From Clostridia bacterium (lineage in GTDB: Bacteria; Bacillota; Clostridia; Oscillospirales; CAG-272), in assembly GCA_017520505.1 (NCBI GenBank), contig JAFXFN010000018.1:120061-184060 (forward strand): a stretch of DNA of 64,000 bases. The letters run 5' to 3'. Under the pieces are notes generated by a model. The model did no database searches, was not told where the DNA came from, and saw only the letters and a program-made list of their open reading frames with translations. Shown in pieces: positions 46,401-54,594 of this stretch. Every line of letters starts with the position of its first letter. Within the stretch, counting starts at the first letter, position 1. The position numbers and the translations under genes are program-made.

Positions 46401-46889
46401 GTCGGGTGTTGTTGAAAGCCAGAAGTCACCGCTTTTGATAAGCTCAAATTTATCCGTATTATAAAAGATAAGATTGTAAAGATCCCATCTTGCAGTACCC
46501 GTGCCGCCCGTGTTTCCGTTTCCGCTTATGCCGACGTAGGCATATTTGTCTGTAAGACGTGTGCTTGATTCGCTTACAAGATACGGAAACCATTGATAAT
46601 TGACCTCTTGCAGAGTGATAACGTCGGGAGAATACTTGTCTATAAGCTTTTTAAGACGTATTGCTCTTTTGTCAAACGAATAATCATCGATCGTTCTGTC
46701 GGGGAATTTTTTGAACATTCTGTCAATATTCGCAGGGTCGGGATATGCGCACACGTTATAGTCAAACACCTTGATATCCATTTCACTTCCCGTACCGTTT
46801 ACGTCAATTTCAAAAAACGGTATGCAGGAAAAACAGATGCAGATCACCATTAAAGCGGAAAGTACAGCTTTAAATCGAATATTTCTCAT
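43419..46889 (-). CDS. Secreted endonuclease-fold protein with GLUG, cohesin-like and dockerin modules
   Basis: This 1156-residue exported protein has a signal peptide (1-~30), then an endonuclease/exonuclease/phosphatase domain at ~38-350 with VITLQEVN, QANTHLTT, VTGDMNMS, NTIDHLFV and LSDHIGIY. Two GLUG-repeat beta-helix-like regions follow at ~370-960 (FRGKFNGQGHKV, FEGHFNGLGHNV), separated by a linker. Residues ~985-1090 resemble a cohesin (GGYVTIAVSTKNTVGITDISFDLNYD) and the last 56 residues are a dockerin (GDANGDKIINGKD, DLDRDGKITEAD). ATG at 46889 follows GAGGAT. It probably acts on extracellular nucleic acid or phosphodiesters, docked to a complex. Confidence 0.88.
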   Translation of the reverse strand: MRNIRFKAVLSALMVICICFSCIPFFEIDVNGTGSEMDIKVFDYNVCAYPDPANIDRMFKKFPDRTIDDYSFDKRAIRLKKLIDKYSPDVITLQEVNYQWFPYLVSESSTRLTDKYAYVGISGNGNTGGTGTARWDLYNLIFYNTDKFELIKSGDFWLSTTPDVPSRNTPSSQCMNRTCTWAILRDKETGIAYFQANTHLTTCTEEYSVHQSQILCEQVEKLSCGLPVIVTGDMNMSTVMNGKAYGCFTGFGYADARFESDVTKTASTWRSFGYYTTRFLPNTIDHLFVKGSIDMKLYKNLTESFDKNYNIIDDYDSIIANGEKFGYDLSDHIGIYFEGTVRNDFSVWDGKTPTKAPETFVKEGNTYYLNGADALAYFAYTVNEGEPYIGCNINLMTDVNLLNFKWTKIGGTKGIDNPFRGKFNGQGHKVHHLYIDENTERSGFFGYVSVAEIRNLGIESGVIKSSDWAVGSICGICTSGTIIENCYSKADVIGSRGGIGGILGASWNVSTVRNCYYTGNISCTRTSGQQGGDVTIGGIVGFVSASYGEKQVVNINACYYAGQKILNTNDTVNRIYSGAIYSKIANPSSSEPTYTLTVDVSGCLYPENSIISPTSDKRTNTKKETGYISPGTHGDDFEKLNYLNGYTDDVSCVNGGYPILLWQGEKQSVIPNDGENYYISDKDELLSFVYDVNTGKNTYKGCNVYLLADMYLENEKFTPIGTSENPFEGHFNGLGHNVYGLYISEQKDNVGFFGYINNGTVENLGIASGSVKGRYSVGALVGYLGTGSSIKKCYSRADVFGITNVGGLVGSAGACAVEDSYVNGYVSGISFGKSLVSGGLVGVAIAGDTSSTLHIKRSYYVNDFAMNSSSTSPTGEYKSYLVGEIAGGATSGNICVALDHCASQYTSKQLSSQITNNTQNSNVYLYTGKNALGTDKLNSNGNTNFIEDTSNINDKYPVLYWQANGKSQEMTDAVMSKSGCDYVMFENVAVQKGGYVTIAVSTKNTVGITDISFDLNYDGAFEITEVYGGELSAKNGTGYDIALSGEPTGSHTVAYITLHAKDTPEGVYTFSADNITLISENGAVAAFSEAFTVSVEDYVLGDANGDKIINGKDMIRIKKYLIGENVKIGTSASDLDRDGKITEADLSLLSDMIMEK

Positions 46890-46908
46890 TCCAACAATCC
46901 TCACTTTG

Positions 46909-47466
46909 TTATTTTAATTTCTTACCGTCAGAAAATGCTTTGCCTACCTTTTCACCGAAATTCCAATATGCGTGAGTTGTACTGTCATAGATGATAGGAT
47001 CTAATTTTTTGGCATCTATCTTGCCGTTTTCATCAAGTACGGATTCATCGGCACATACGTTGACGATTTCGCCGATACAAATTCCATCCTCGTTGAATTT
47101 TAAAAGCTTACATTCAAGTGCCATCGGCAATTCTTCAATTACGGGTGCGTTTACAAATTCGCTTTTTACAGCGTGAAATCCTGCTTTTGTAAATTTATCG
47201 GGTTCATCGTTTGCGGAAACGATACCGACATAATCGCAAGGAACAACCGTATTTACCGTTGCAAAGCTTACGGTGAATGCCTTTGTTTTCTTAATATTCT
47301 CCGTTGTTTTGTGCGAGTCGTCGAGGCATACCATAACAAGGTTCGTGTCATATATACCGCCCCACGCCGCATTCATCGCATCGGGCTTTCCGTTTTCGTC
47401 ATAAGTACCGACTATAAGCACGGGCATTGGATAAAGCCAGGTTTTTGCTCCGAAATTTTTACGCAT
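46909..47466 (-). CDS. Flavin reductase-like FMN-binding protein
   Basis: This 185-residue protein has the split-barrel FMN-binding fold of flavin reductases and flavoredoxins: YPMPVLIVGTYDENGKPDAMNAAWGG, KAFTVSFAT and CDYVGIVSANDEPDKF. Such proteins move electrons between NAD(P)H, flavin and a partner protein; no partner is adjacent. The ATG at 47466 follows AAGGAG located in the end of the upstream lipase-like gene, with an 8-base overlap. The longer frame upstream has no ribosome binding site. Confidence 0.88.
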   Translation of the reverse strand: MRKNFGAKTWLYPMPVLIVGTYDENGKPDAMNAAWGGIYDTNLVMVCLDDSHKTTENIKKTKAFTVSFATVNTVVPCDYVGIVSANDEPDKFTKAGFHAVKSEFVNAPVIEELPMALECKLLKFNEDGICIGEIVNVCADESVLDENGKIDAKKLDPIIYDSTTHAYWNFGEKVGKAFSDGKKLK

Positions 47467-49666
47467 TGTTTTTCTCCTTCTTTTTAAAGTATATGACACC
47501 ACCGACACCGAGAGCAAGCACGGCGATGATGACTGATGAAATGATAATTATCGTACTGCTGCTTTCATCTTCTGCAATTATCATCTGTTCCTGTGTAATT
47601 TCAAAAACGTCTGTTTTCGTGCCGAAATGTGCGGCAAAGGCTTTTATTGAATATTCTGCTCCCTCTTTGTTATCAAGCGTTATGGGCGTTTGATAAAGCG
47701 ACCACTCCTTCAAAAGCTGTCCGTTTTCATATATCTGATAGTATAAGGATAAACCGCTGTTTAATATTTTTTTCTCTTCGCCGTCATTACCGTTCATTAA
47801 AGGCACAAGTGAAATGCTGATGCCTTCTGCTGTTTTTTCACCGCTCGCTTCGATTTTTGCAGGGATCACTACATTATCAACATCAAGTAAAACCGCTGCA
47901 TCTTCATATCTTAATTCGTCATTTTTTTCATAATGGCTGTCGTCGGCACGAAGCCAAGCCATACATATTTCGGGATAGTGACACTGTAAAATATTTCCTG
48001 CATTATACAAAAGCGTTGCAAGATGTACCTGTGTGGATGTAATATTTTCAATAGCTGCCGTAGTGTTATCCTTATTCACAAAGCTGAATAAAAAAGCAAA
48101 AAGCGTATATGTTGAATTTTTAAGCTCTACCGATTCTTTTTCGCTTACAAAATCAGTAATACCGGGCACGCTTGCTCCGTCTTCGTACTGCTGTTCATTT
48201 GTAAGTATATTCCATATTGTATCCAGATACTGTTTTTGTTTAGGATATTCGAGCTTTTCCCAAGAGCCTACAACAGACATATAAAAGTCCGCAATCAGCA
48301 TTTTGTTTTCTGTCAAAGCTTTCACACGGTGCATCATCGCATCGGCAAAAGCTTCCGAATTTTCCATACCGAACAAAAGCTTTGTGAACGTCTGAAGGGC
48401 TTTTTCAACCGTCACGTATTCTTCACCGCAGAATGATTTATTTGACACATAAAAATCACGGCAAGCCTCTGCATTTTCACCGTTTGTAGTCCATTTTGTA
48501 AGGTCATTCATAAACTCAGCAAGCCATTCCGAGGCTGTAACTTCCACATTCTGAAGCGGCATAAATATTCCCGACGTACCGAGAGCAAAGCCGAGATAAT
48601 TCAAGGTTGCAAGACTGAATGTGTCACTGAAAACGATGCTGTCATTGATAAGTGCAAGCTGTGAGGTCATTTTTTCACGCTTTGCGCTGCACGTATCGTC
48701 TTTCATATCGGGTATAAAACGATCAACTCCGTAACGTATAAATCCCATTTTCTCAGGTGCGACATACGTTACGAGGTCACAGGAATTGATTATATTGTGT
48801 ATATTGAGATACTGTCCGTTATATGTATGCGCTTCGTTTATCACAGCAGAATCAGCACCTCCGCGTGGTGCTTCAAAGCAATACGCATAAATACTGTTTT
48901 CTTTCCCGTACTTATCGGTCAGTCTTTTTGCCGTAATATTCGCAACGGCTGCTGCACGAGAATATCCGCATACCAGAAATTTTACACGTCCGTCCTGCAG
49001 TGCTTTCTCAACATCGAGCGAAAGGTCTGATAAAATGAATTTTTCAAGTTCAGAGATGACCTTTGAGGCACTTTCCGAAAATCCTTTTGCTTCTCCGCTT
49101 TCACCGAGGGTGACGTTACTTGCCCACTCGCTTTCATATCCGCCGCCACGCACGATTACAGGAAGCAAAATATATCCGTCAACAGATAACTCCTTTGCGC
49201 CCATTATAACGCCAATGCTGTCATCTGTCGGCTGTCTTGTAAAAGAATCGTTTACACGGATATTCTTATCCTCAAATCCGATATCCGACAAAAGCTGTTT
49301 TGCATTTCTGAAGCTGTTTGCATATTTATTGTATAGCGAAAGATCAAATTCTGTCGCTGTGGCATTAAACGCTGACATTGCAAGCGCAAGGGACATTGTT
49401 GACAAATGCTCGTTGTAAACGTCGGGGGGCGTTTCAAAATATCCGTCGGAGTAGTAATAAACCGCATCTCTGTCAGTTCCCATAGTCGAGCTGTACGTAA
49501 ATATTCCCTCCCAGAGGTCATATTTGCCTGCGTATTTATTTTGATGTACTGTATAGCGGTTATCTGCCGACACTTTTTCAACATCTGCCGATAAAACGCC
49601 AAGCGGTGTAACGCCCAAAAGCATTATAGCTGTAAGGACTAAAGCGATAAGTTTTTTAAAGCGCAT
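47459..49666 (-). CDS. Exported lipase-like alpha/beta hydrolase, membrane-anchored
   Basis: This 735-residue protein has a signal peptide (1-~27), a large alpha/beta-hydrolase-like domain and a C-terminal helix (SSTIIIISSVIIAVLALGVGG) ending in KKKEKNNA, so it is tethered outside the membrane. The nucleophile elbow is LVCGYSRAAAVANI (GxSxA) near residue 245, as in class 3 lipases, followed by YCFEAPRGG and HNIINSCDLVTYVAP, where an Asp is a triad candidate. Its substrate is unknown. ATG at 49666 follows AAGGAG. It is co-transcribed with the flavin reductase gene. Confidence 0.78.
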   Translation of the reverse strand: MRFKKLIALVLTAIMLLGVTPLGVLSADVEKVSADNRYTVHQNKYAGKYDLWEGIFTYSSTMGTDRDAVYYYSDGYFETPPDVYNEHLSTMSLALAMSAFNATATEFDLSLYNKYANSFRNAKQLLSDIGFEDKNIRVNDSFTRQPTDDSIGVIMGAKELSVDGYILLPVIVRGGGYESEWASNVTLGESGEAKGFSESASKVISELEKFILSDLSLDVEKALQDGRVKFLVCGYSRAAAVANITAKRLTDKYGKENSIYAYCFEAPRGGADSAVINEAHTYNGQYLNIHNIINSCDLVTYVAPEKMGFIRYGVDRFIPDMKDDTCSAKREKMTSQLALINDSIVFSDTFSLATLNYLGFALGTSGIFMPLQNVEVTASEWLAEFMNDLTKWTTNGENAEACRDFYVSNKSFCGEEYVTVEKALQTFTKLLFGMENSEAFADAMMHRVKALTENKMLIADFYMSVVGSWEKLEYPKQKQYLDTIWNILTNEQQYEDGASVPGITDFVSEKESVELKNSTYTLFAFLFSFVNKDNTTAAIENITSTQVHLATLLYNAGNILQCHYPEICMAWLRADDSHYEKNDELRYEDAAVLLDVDNVVIPAKIEASGEKTAEGISISLVPLMNGNDGEEKKILNSGLSLYYQIYENGQLLKEWSLYQTPITLDNKEGAEYSIKAFAAHFGTKTDVFEITQEQMIIAEDESSSTIIIISSVIIAVLALGVGGVIYFKKKEKNNA

Positions 49667-49744
49667 CGTTTCTCTCCTTCTAATTTTATCCATTTATTCT
49701 ATCTTACCATAAAACCTTGAACATTTCAACATTTTAATAACGTC

Positions 49745-49779
49745 AAAAACCGTCTTAATGTAACATCAAGACGGTTTTT
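49745..49779 (-). terminator. Terminator of the T-box operon
   Basis: A 12-bp perfect stem (AAAAACCGTCTT and its complement) with an 11-nt loop lies just after the stop at 49784, with T tracts on both strands. Confidence 0.85.
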
Positions 49780-49783
49780 ATGT

Positions 49784-52240
49784 TTATTTAAGTCCTAATC
49801 TTTCAGCGGACTCATCACGCATTTTATATTTGAGTATTTTACCTGCGGCATTCATCGGGAATTCGTTTACAAACAAGAAGTATCTTGGAACTTTATGTCT
49901 TGCGATATATGCATTTCCGAACTCTCTCATTTCATTCTCATCTGCTGTTTCGCCCTTGTGAAGTATTATCCATGCACAACATTCCTCGCCGTATCTTTCG
50001 TCGGGGACGCCTACGACCTGAACGTCACGCACCTTGGGATTTGTAAGGTAAAATTCTTCAATTTCACGGGGATAAAGGTTTTCACCGCCTCTGATTATCA
50101 TATCCTTAAGACGGCCTGTTACCTTATAATAGCCGTCGGATGTTCTCATACAGATATCACCCGAATGGAGCCAGCCGTCAGCATCTATTGCCTGCGCTGT
50201 TGCCTCGGGCATCTTGTAGTAGCCCTTCATTATATTGAAGCCGCGTGCAACAAATTCACCGCTTTGTCCGTCGGGAAGCTCATCACCCGTTTCGGGATCG
50301 ATTATCTTACATTCAACACCGGGGAATGCACTTCCGACCGTTTCCACACGGTGGTCAAGGTCTTCGTTGACCTCACCCATCGTACATCCGGGAGATGCCT
50401 CAGTCTGTCCGTAAACGGAGATTATCTCACGCATATTCATCTCAACGGAAGCACGGCGCATAAGGTCAGCAGGACAGTTAGCGCCTGCCATAATACCCGT
50501 TCTCATATATGAGAAATCCGTCTTTGCAAAATCAGCGTGGCCGAACATCGCAATAAACATCGTGGGAACACCGTTGAAGCAGGTTATGCGTTCATCGTTG
50601 ACACACGCAAGTGAAGATTTAGGTGAAAAATACGGTATCGGGCAAAGCGTACCGCCATGTGTCATCATCGACGTCATCGAAAGCACCATTCCGAAGCAAT
50701 GGAACATCGGCACTTGTATCATCATACGGTCGGCTGTTGAAAGGTCCATTCTGTCACCGATCGTCTTACCGTTATTTACTATATTGCGGTGTGTAAGCAT
50801 AACACCCTTGGGAAATCCCGTTGTACCCGATGTATACTGCATATTACATACGTCATCAGGCTTAACGAGTGATGCACGGCGGCGCACCTCATCTCTCGGA
50901 ACGAGAGTTGCACGTGAAAGCATCTGTTCCCACGTAAGACAGCCGTCCATATCAAAGCCGACAGTTACAACATTGCGCAAGAAAGGCAGATTTTTTGAAT
51001 ACAAGGGTTTGCCCGGTTCAAGTGTTTTAAGCTCGGGACAAAGCTCCTCTATGATCTCCTTATAGTTGATGTCCTTACAGAATTCTATCATTACGAGGGT
51101 GTGAGTATCTGACTGTTTAAGCAGATATTCTATCTCGTGTATCTTATATGCGGTATTTACCGTAACAAGCACCGCACCTATTTTCGTTGTTGCCCAGAAT
51201 GTAATAAACCACTGCGGTACGTTTGTTGCCCACACTGCAACGTGGTCGCCTGCCTTTACACCCAAGGAAATGAGGGCGGCGGCACATTCGTCAACGTCAC
51301 GGCGGAACTGCTCATACGTTCTTGTGTAATCAAGAGTCGGATATTTGAACGCATACTGGTCGGGGTATGTTTCTGCCATTGTGTCAAGAACGTCGGAAAA
51401 TGTCGCCTCGATAACATCGTACTTTTTCCATACAAATGTACCTGTTTTATCACGGTTATAGTATGCGTGGTCATACGACTTTTTCGCTCTGTTCAAATCG
51501 GAAATATAGTTTGTAAAATGAGTAAGAACGATGTCCGCATCACTTATTTCTTCGTTCCAAGCGGCACAGATAAATCCGTCGTAATTAAGAGAAGAAAGTG
51601 CATTTATCAGCTTCCCTACTTCAAGGTCACCCTCTCCGATAAGAACCGTTTTTCCGTCCTTCATATCGCCGAGTCGGACGTATTTTATATATGCGCCGAG
51701 GTTTTTTATAGTTGTTTCAGCACTTTCCTCTGCATCAAAATACGTTCCTCTTACGTTCCACGCAACGCCTATTACAGCAGAAGCAAAATGATTTATGATA
51801 CCGATAACATTTTCTGTATGCGCAAGATGTCCTACAGTTTCAAACAATATATTAACGTCAAGCGCTTCAGCGGACTTTATAGCGGCTGTGAGCTTTTCGT
51901 CAAGCACGTCAAATGAAACATTTTCCTCTGCACGCACGATGACGTTTTCAATATCAGCGCCCCCTGCCATATCGACGTACTTTTTGATAAGCTCAGCTGT
52001 TACGTCGTCGCTTTCAACGGGCAACGGCATACGAAGTGCCGACACGGTGAGCCCTCTGTTAACAAGCTTTCTTTTAGCATCCGCAATACGTTCACGTCTT
52101 AAAATACTGTCGTGATGATCGTTTCTTTCCTTTACAGCATCGTATATCTCAAAGCCTTCAAAGCCATAATCGTATGCGAAGCGGCACGTATCAAGAAAGG
52201 ATGCCCGACTTACGTTTTTAGTCGAAAATACTATCTTCAT
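49784..52240 (-). CDS. Fusion of a TIM-barrel epimerase-like domain and an acyl-CoA synthetase
   Basis: This 818-residue cytosolic protein is an unusual fusion. Residues ~1-255 form a sugar-phosphate isomerase/epimerase (AP-endonuclease 2-type) barrel, beginning MKIVFSTKNVSRASFLDTC; the usual metal ligands are not obvious. Residues ~270-818 are a complete AMP-forming acyl-CoA synthetase: YTSGTTGFPKGVM, YGQTEASPGCTMG, GWLHSGDI, KVTGRLKDMIIRGGENLYPREIEE and the catalytic Lys in AAGKILKYKMRD. It would activate a carboxylic acid to its CoA thioester; length of the acid is open. Its ATG is one base after the stop of the leucine-synthase-like gene, and both are under a leucine-type T-box. Confidence 0.88.
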   Translation of the reverse strand: MKIVFSTKNVSRASFLDTCRFAYDYGFEGFEIYDAVKERNDHHDSILRRERIADAKRKLVNRGLTVSALRMPLPVESDDVTAELIKKYVDMAGGADIENVIVRAEENVSFDVLDEKLTAAIKSAEALDVNILFETVGHLAHTENVIGIINHFASAVIGVAWNVRGTYFDAEESAETTIKNLGAYIKYVRLGDMKDGKTVLIGEGDLEVGKLINALSSLNYDGFICAAWNEEISDADIVLTHFTNYISDLNRAKKSYDHAYYNRDKTGTFVWKKYDVIEATFSDVLDTMAETYPDQYAFKYPTLDYTRTYEQFRRDVDECAAALISLGVKAGDHVAVWATNVPQWFITFWATTKIGAVLVTVNTAYKIHEIEYLLKQSDTHTLVMIEFCKDINYKEIIEELCPELKTLEPGKPLYSKNLPFLRNVVTVGFDMDGCLTWEQMLSRATLVPRDEVRRRASLVKPDDVCNMQYTSGTTGFPKGVMLTHRNIVNNGKTIGDRMDLSTADRMMIQVPMFHCFGMVLSMTSMMTHGGTLCPIPYFSPKSSLACVNDERITCFNGVPTMFIAMFGHADFAKTDFSYMRTGIMAGANCPADLMRRASVEMNMREIISVYGQTEASPGCTMGEVNEDLDHRVETVGSAFPGVECKIIDPETGDELPDGQSGEFVARGFNIMKGYYKMPEATAQAIDADGWLHSGDICMRTSDGYYKVTGRLKDMIIRGGENLYPREIEEFYLTNPKVRDVQVVGVPDERYGEECCAWIILHKGETADENEMREFGNAYIARHKVPRYFLFVNEFPMNAAGKILKYKMRDESAERLGLK

Positions 52241-52241
52241 A

Positions 52242-53630
52242 TTATGCCTCCTCGAATACTATCTTATTAAGTGCGTTTATATATGCTCTGATGCTTGCCG
52301 CAACGATGTCCGTTGACGTTCCGTTACCTGAATAAAGCTTACCGTTATTACGGAGTCTTACGAGGGCTGAGCCAAGCGCTTCCTTGCCTTCTGTTACGGA
52401 CTGTACCTGGAAATCGTCAAGCTCATAATGGTGGCCCACGCACTGTTCAATAGCACGGAAAGCGGAGTCGATAGGACCATCGCCGTTGCTTACACCGCAG
52501 ATCATCTCATCGTTACGCTTGAGTGTTACCTGCGACATTGAGCTTGATACGTTACTGCTTGTAGTTGTATAAGTTTCAAAGTGGTATGTTGAGGGCGCCT
52601 GCATCGCAGAGCTTGCGATAAGCGCTTCAAATTCCTTTGAGCCTACAGTTCCCTTTTTGTCGCACACCTGCTTGAGTGCCTTGTGAACGTTACCGATGTC
52701 GGAATCTGAAAGCTCATATCCAAGCAAGGAAGCCGCCTGCGCAACCTGTACCGTTGTTGAATCAAAGTCGAGAAGTATCTTCTTCTTTTCGCTTACCGTG
52801 CTGTCAGTTTCATCAACATCGTGGCTTATGCTTGATACCATATCGTCGATGCTTGCGTGTATCTTTGTGTTGTTAAGCTTAATTTCAGCGCCTATCTGTG
52901 CGCCGCAGGTATTGATGGCATCGGATATTTCACCCATCAGGAGCACATCATTTCCGAGCATTGCGCATTTAAGACCGTCAGCACCCTTTGCAATGCAGGA
53001 AAACGCAGATGCTACAGCCATATTTATTTTATCAGACACCTGAACGTATACGGGAATACTTACAGCACTCTTTACCTTTTCAACGAGTGAGGCGATATTA
53101 TCAGGGGTTGAAACACCTGCATCATCGCACACGGTAACCATTGTAGCACCGTTTGCTTCTGCCTCTTTAACAGCGGAAATGAGGAAGTCGTCATCTGCTC
53201 TCGTTGCGTCAAGCGCTGAAAATTCAACGTCGTTACAAACTTCCTTTGCAGCCTTTATAAGCTCTGCAATTCTTTCGAGCATCTTCGCTTGCTTGATATG
53301 ATATGTATATTCCATCTGAATGGTTGACACGGGAAGCTCAATGCGCAAGCGGGGATTTTTTGCATCCTTTAAACATTCCCAAGCCGGTGCAATATCCTCG
53401 GTATTGAATCCTACGGCAATAGAAAGCGTTGCATTTCTTATATTTTTAGCAATGGTTTTATATATTATAGTATCCTCACGGAGAGATTTTATGGCAGGCA
53501 ATTCAACGGCATCAACACCGATTATATCGGCACAGTTTGCAACGGCTGACTTTTCACGAAACAGTAGATTGACCTTGCGCTCGCCTGCAAGCTTTTTAAG
53601 TGTGATGTCCGAAATATTGATTTTTTTCAT
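52242..53630 (-). CDS. Isopropylmalate-synthase-like protein lacking catalytic residues
   Basis: This 462-residue protein has a HMGL-like TIM barrel (residues 1-~275) and a normal LeuA regulatory (allosteric) domain (~320-462: GDGPIDSAFRAI, GKEALGSALVRL, TSTDIVAASIRAYINALN). In the barrel the family start DTTLRDG reads SDITLKKLAG, and the metal-binding HxHND region reads YVQVSDKIN with both histidines absent; GERAGN is also lost. It is therefore unlikely to be a standard 2-isopropylmalate synthase. It may sense leucine or have a different activity. AAGGAG precedes the ATG. A T-box with a likely CUC specifier sits upstream. Confidence 0.85.
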   Translation of the reverse strand: MKKINISDITLKKLAGERKVNLLFREKSAVANCADIIGVDAVELPAIKSLREDTIIYKTIAKNIRNATLSIAVGFNTEDIAPAWECLKDAKNPRLRIELPVSTIQMEYTYHIKQAKMLERIAELIKAAKEVCNDVEFSALDATRADDDFLISAVKEAEANGATMVTVCDDAGVSTPDNIASLVEKVKSAVSIPVYVQVSDKINMAVASAFSCIAKGADGLKCAMLGNDVLLMGEISDAINTCGAQIGAEIKLNNTKIHASIDDMVSSISHDVDETDSTVSEKKKILLDFDSTTVQVAQAASLLGYELSDSDIGNVHKALKQVCDKKGTVGSKEFEALIASSAMQAPSTYHFETYTTTSSNVSSSMSQVTLKRNDEMICGVSNGDGPIDSAFRAIEQCVGHHYELDDFQVQSVTEGKEALGSALVRLRNNGKLYSGNGTSTDIVAASIRAYINALNKIVFEEA

Positions 53631-53686
53631 TTTGAAAAACTCCTTCCAAATATAAAATATAAGTAAATTAACTTTTAAAAGGCAAT

Positions 53687-53951
53687 AAAAAACGCTTCCG
53701 TCTCATTGCTTATACAAAGAGACGAAAACGTGAATAATTACGCTTCCGCGGTACCACTCTTCTTCACCCTAAAGGATGCCCCTCAGATGCAAATACATCT
53801 TAACTCTGTGACGGGAGTTCCCGTCTGACACTACTAATTTCATATCAGCCGCTCCGCGGTGAGTTCGGCAAACTTCTCACTGTGTCTTGCACCTACCGAC
53901 ACCTCTCTGTATGTAAGAGTATTTGCTTACTATTCCGCATCTCTGCGTTTA
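53687..53951 (-). promoter_or_regulatory. T-box leader, probably leucine-specific
   Basis: The leader contains the conserved T-box AAGAGTGGTACCGCGG (minus strand, about 53761-53746), which pairs with uncharged tRNA, and a Stem I with AGAGAGG and GGTAGGTGCAAGACAC segments. CTC at 53863-53861 in GCCGAACTCACC is at the usual specifier position and would read leucine. The terminator is CGTTTTCGTCTC/GAGACGGAAGCG followed by TTTTTT (53692-53687). Confidence 0.92.
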
Positions 53952-53958
53952 CCTTGCG

Positions 53959-53987
53959 ATTATATCATAGTTATTTTATTTTGTCAA
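53959..53987 (-). promoter_or_regulatory. Consensus promoter of the T-box operon
   Basis: On the minus strand exact TTGACA (53987-53982) and TATAAT (53964-53959) are 17 bases apart. The 394-base gap 53631-54024 contains only this promoter and the T-box leader. Confidence 0.85.
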
Positions 53988-54024
53988 TCCCTTTTTCTTC
54001 AACGTTTCAAAATAATTCACAAAA

Positions 54025-54510
54025 TTATTTATTTTCAGCTATATCCGCCAATATAAACGGCACGCATTTTTCAAGATCAGAAAGTGAAAGCTCGACTTGG
54101 TATCCTATTTTTCCGCCGCTGAAAAATATCGTTTCATAATGTGATGCGGAAGAATCGATAACGGTTTTAAAAAGCTTTTTCATACCTATCGGCGAGCAAC
54201 CGCCGTGGATGTAACCTGTCAGCGGTAACAGCTCCTTTGACTTTATCATCGAAACGCTCTTTTCTCCGACTGTTTTGGCGGCTTTTTTTAAATCAAGCTC
54301 TTTTTCAACGGGGACAAGAAAAACGTAATTTTTCTTTGATGCGCCCTCTGTTACGAGTGTTTTAAATACCATATCGGGATTTTGTCCTATAACACGTGCA
54401 ACCTCAATACCGCTTACAACGCCGCTGTCGAGATATGTAAAGCTGTTGTATTTTATCTTTTTAGAGTCAAGGACTCTCATTACGTTCGTTTTTTCCTCGT
54501 TCTTTTTCAT
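54025..54510 (-). CDS. ybaK: YbaK/EbsC-type aminoacyl-tRNA deacylase
   Basis: This 161-residue protein hydrolyses mischarged Cys-tRNA(Pro) in the family type. Marks are SGIEVARVIGQNPDMVFKTLV, FLVPVEKELDLKKAAK, and the active-site loop GYIHGGCSPIGMKK (Gly-Gly-x-Ser-Pro). Length fits YbaK. It lies in its own unit, with GAGGAG before the ATG, and diverges from the lipoprotein gene at 54595. A short AT-rich hairpin after the stop may end it, but it has no good T tract. Confidence 0.92.
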   Translation of the reverse strand: MKKNEEKTNVMRVLDSKKIKYNSFTYLDSGVVSGIEVARVIGQNPDMVFKTLVTEGASKKNYVFLVPVEKELDLKKAAKTVGEKSVSMIKSKELLPLTGYIHGGCSPIGMKKLFKTVIDSSASHYETIFFSGGKIGYQVELSLSDLEKCVPFILADIAENK

Positions 54511-54537
54511 TTTGCTCCTCTGTATTTTCTGTTTCTA

Positions 54538-54566
54538 TTGACATCGATAATTTTTTTGTGTATAAT
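54538..54566 (+). promoter_or_regulatory. Consensus promoter of the 203-residue lipoprotein gene
   Basis: TTGACA and TATAAT, both exact, are 17 bases apart, 29 bases before the ATG at 54595. Confidence 0.85.
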
Positions 54567-54594
54567 TTTCTAAAAAAATGCAGGTGATAATACA

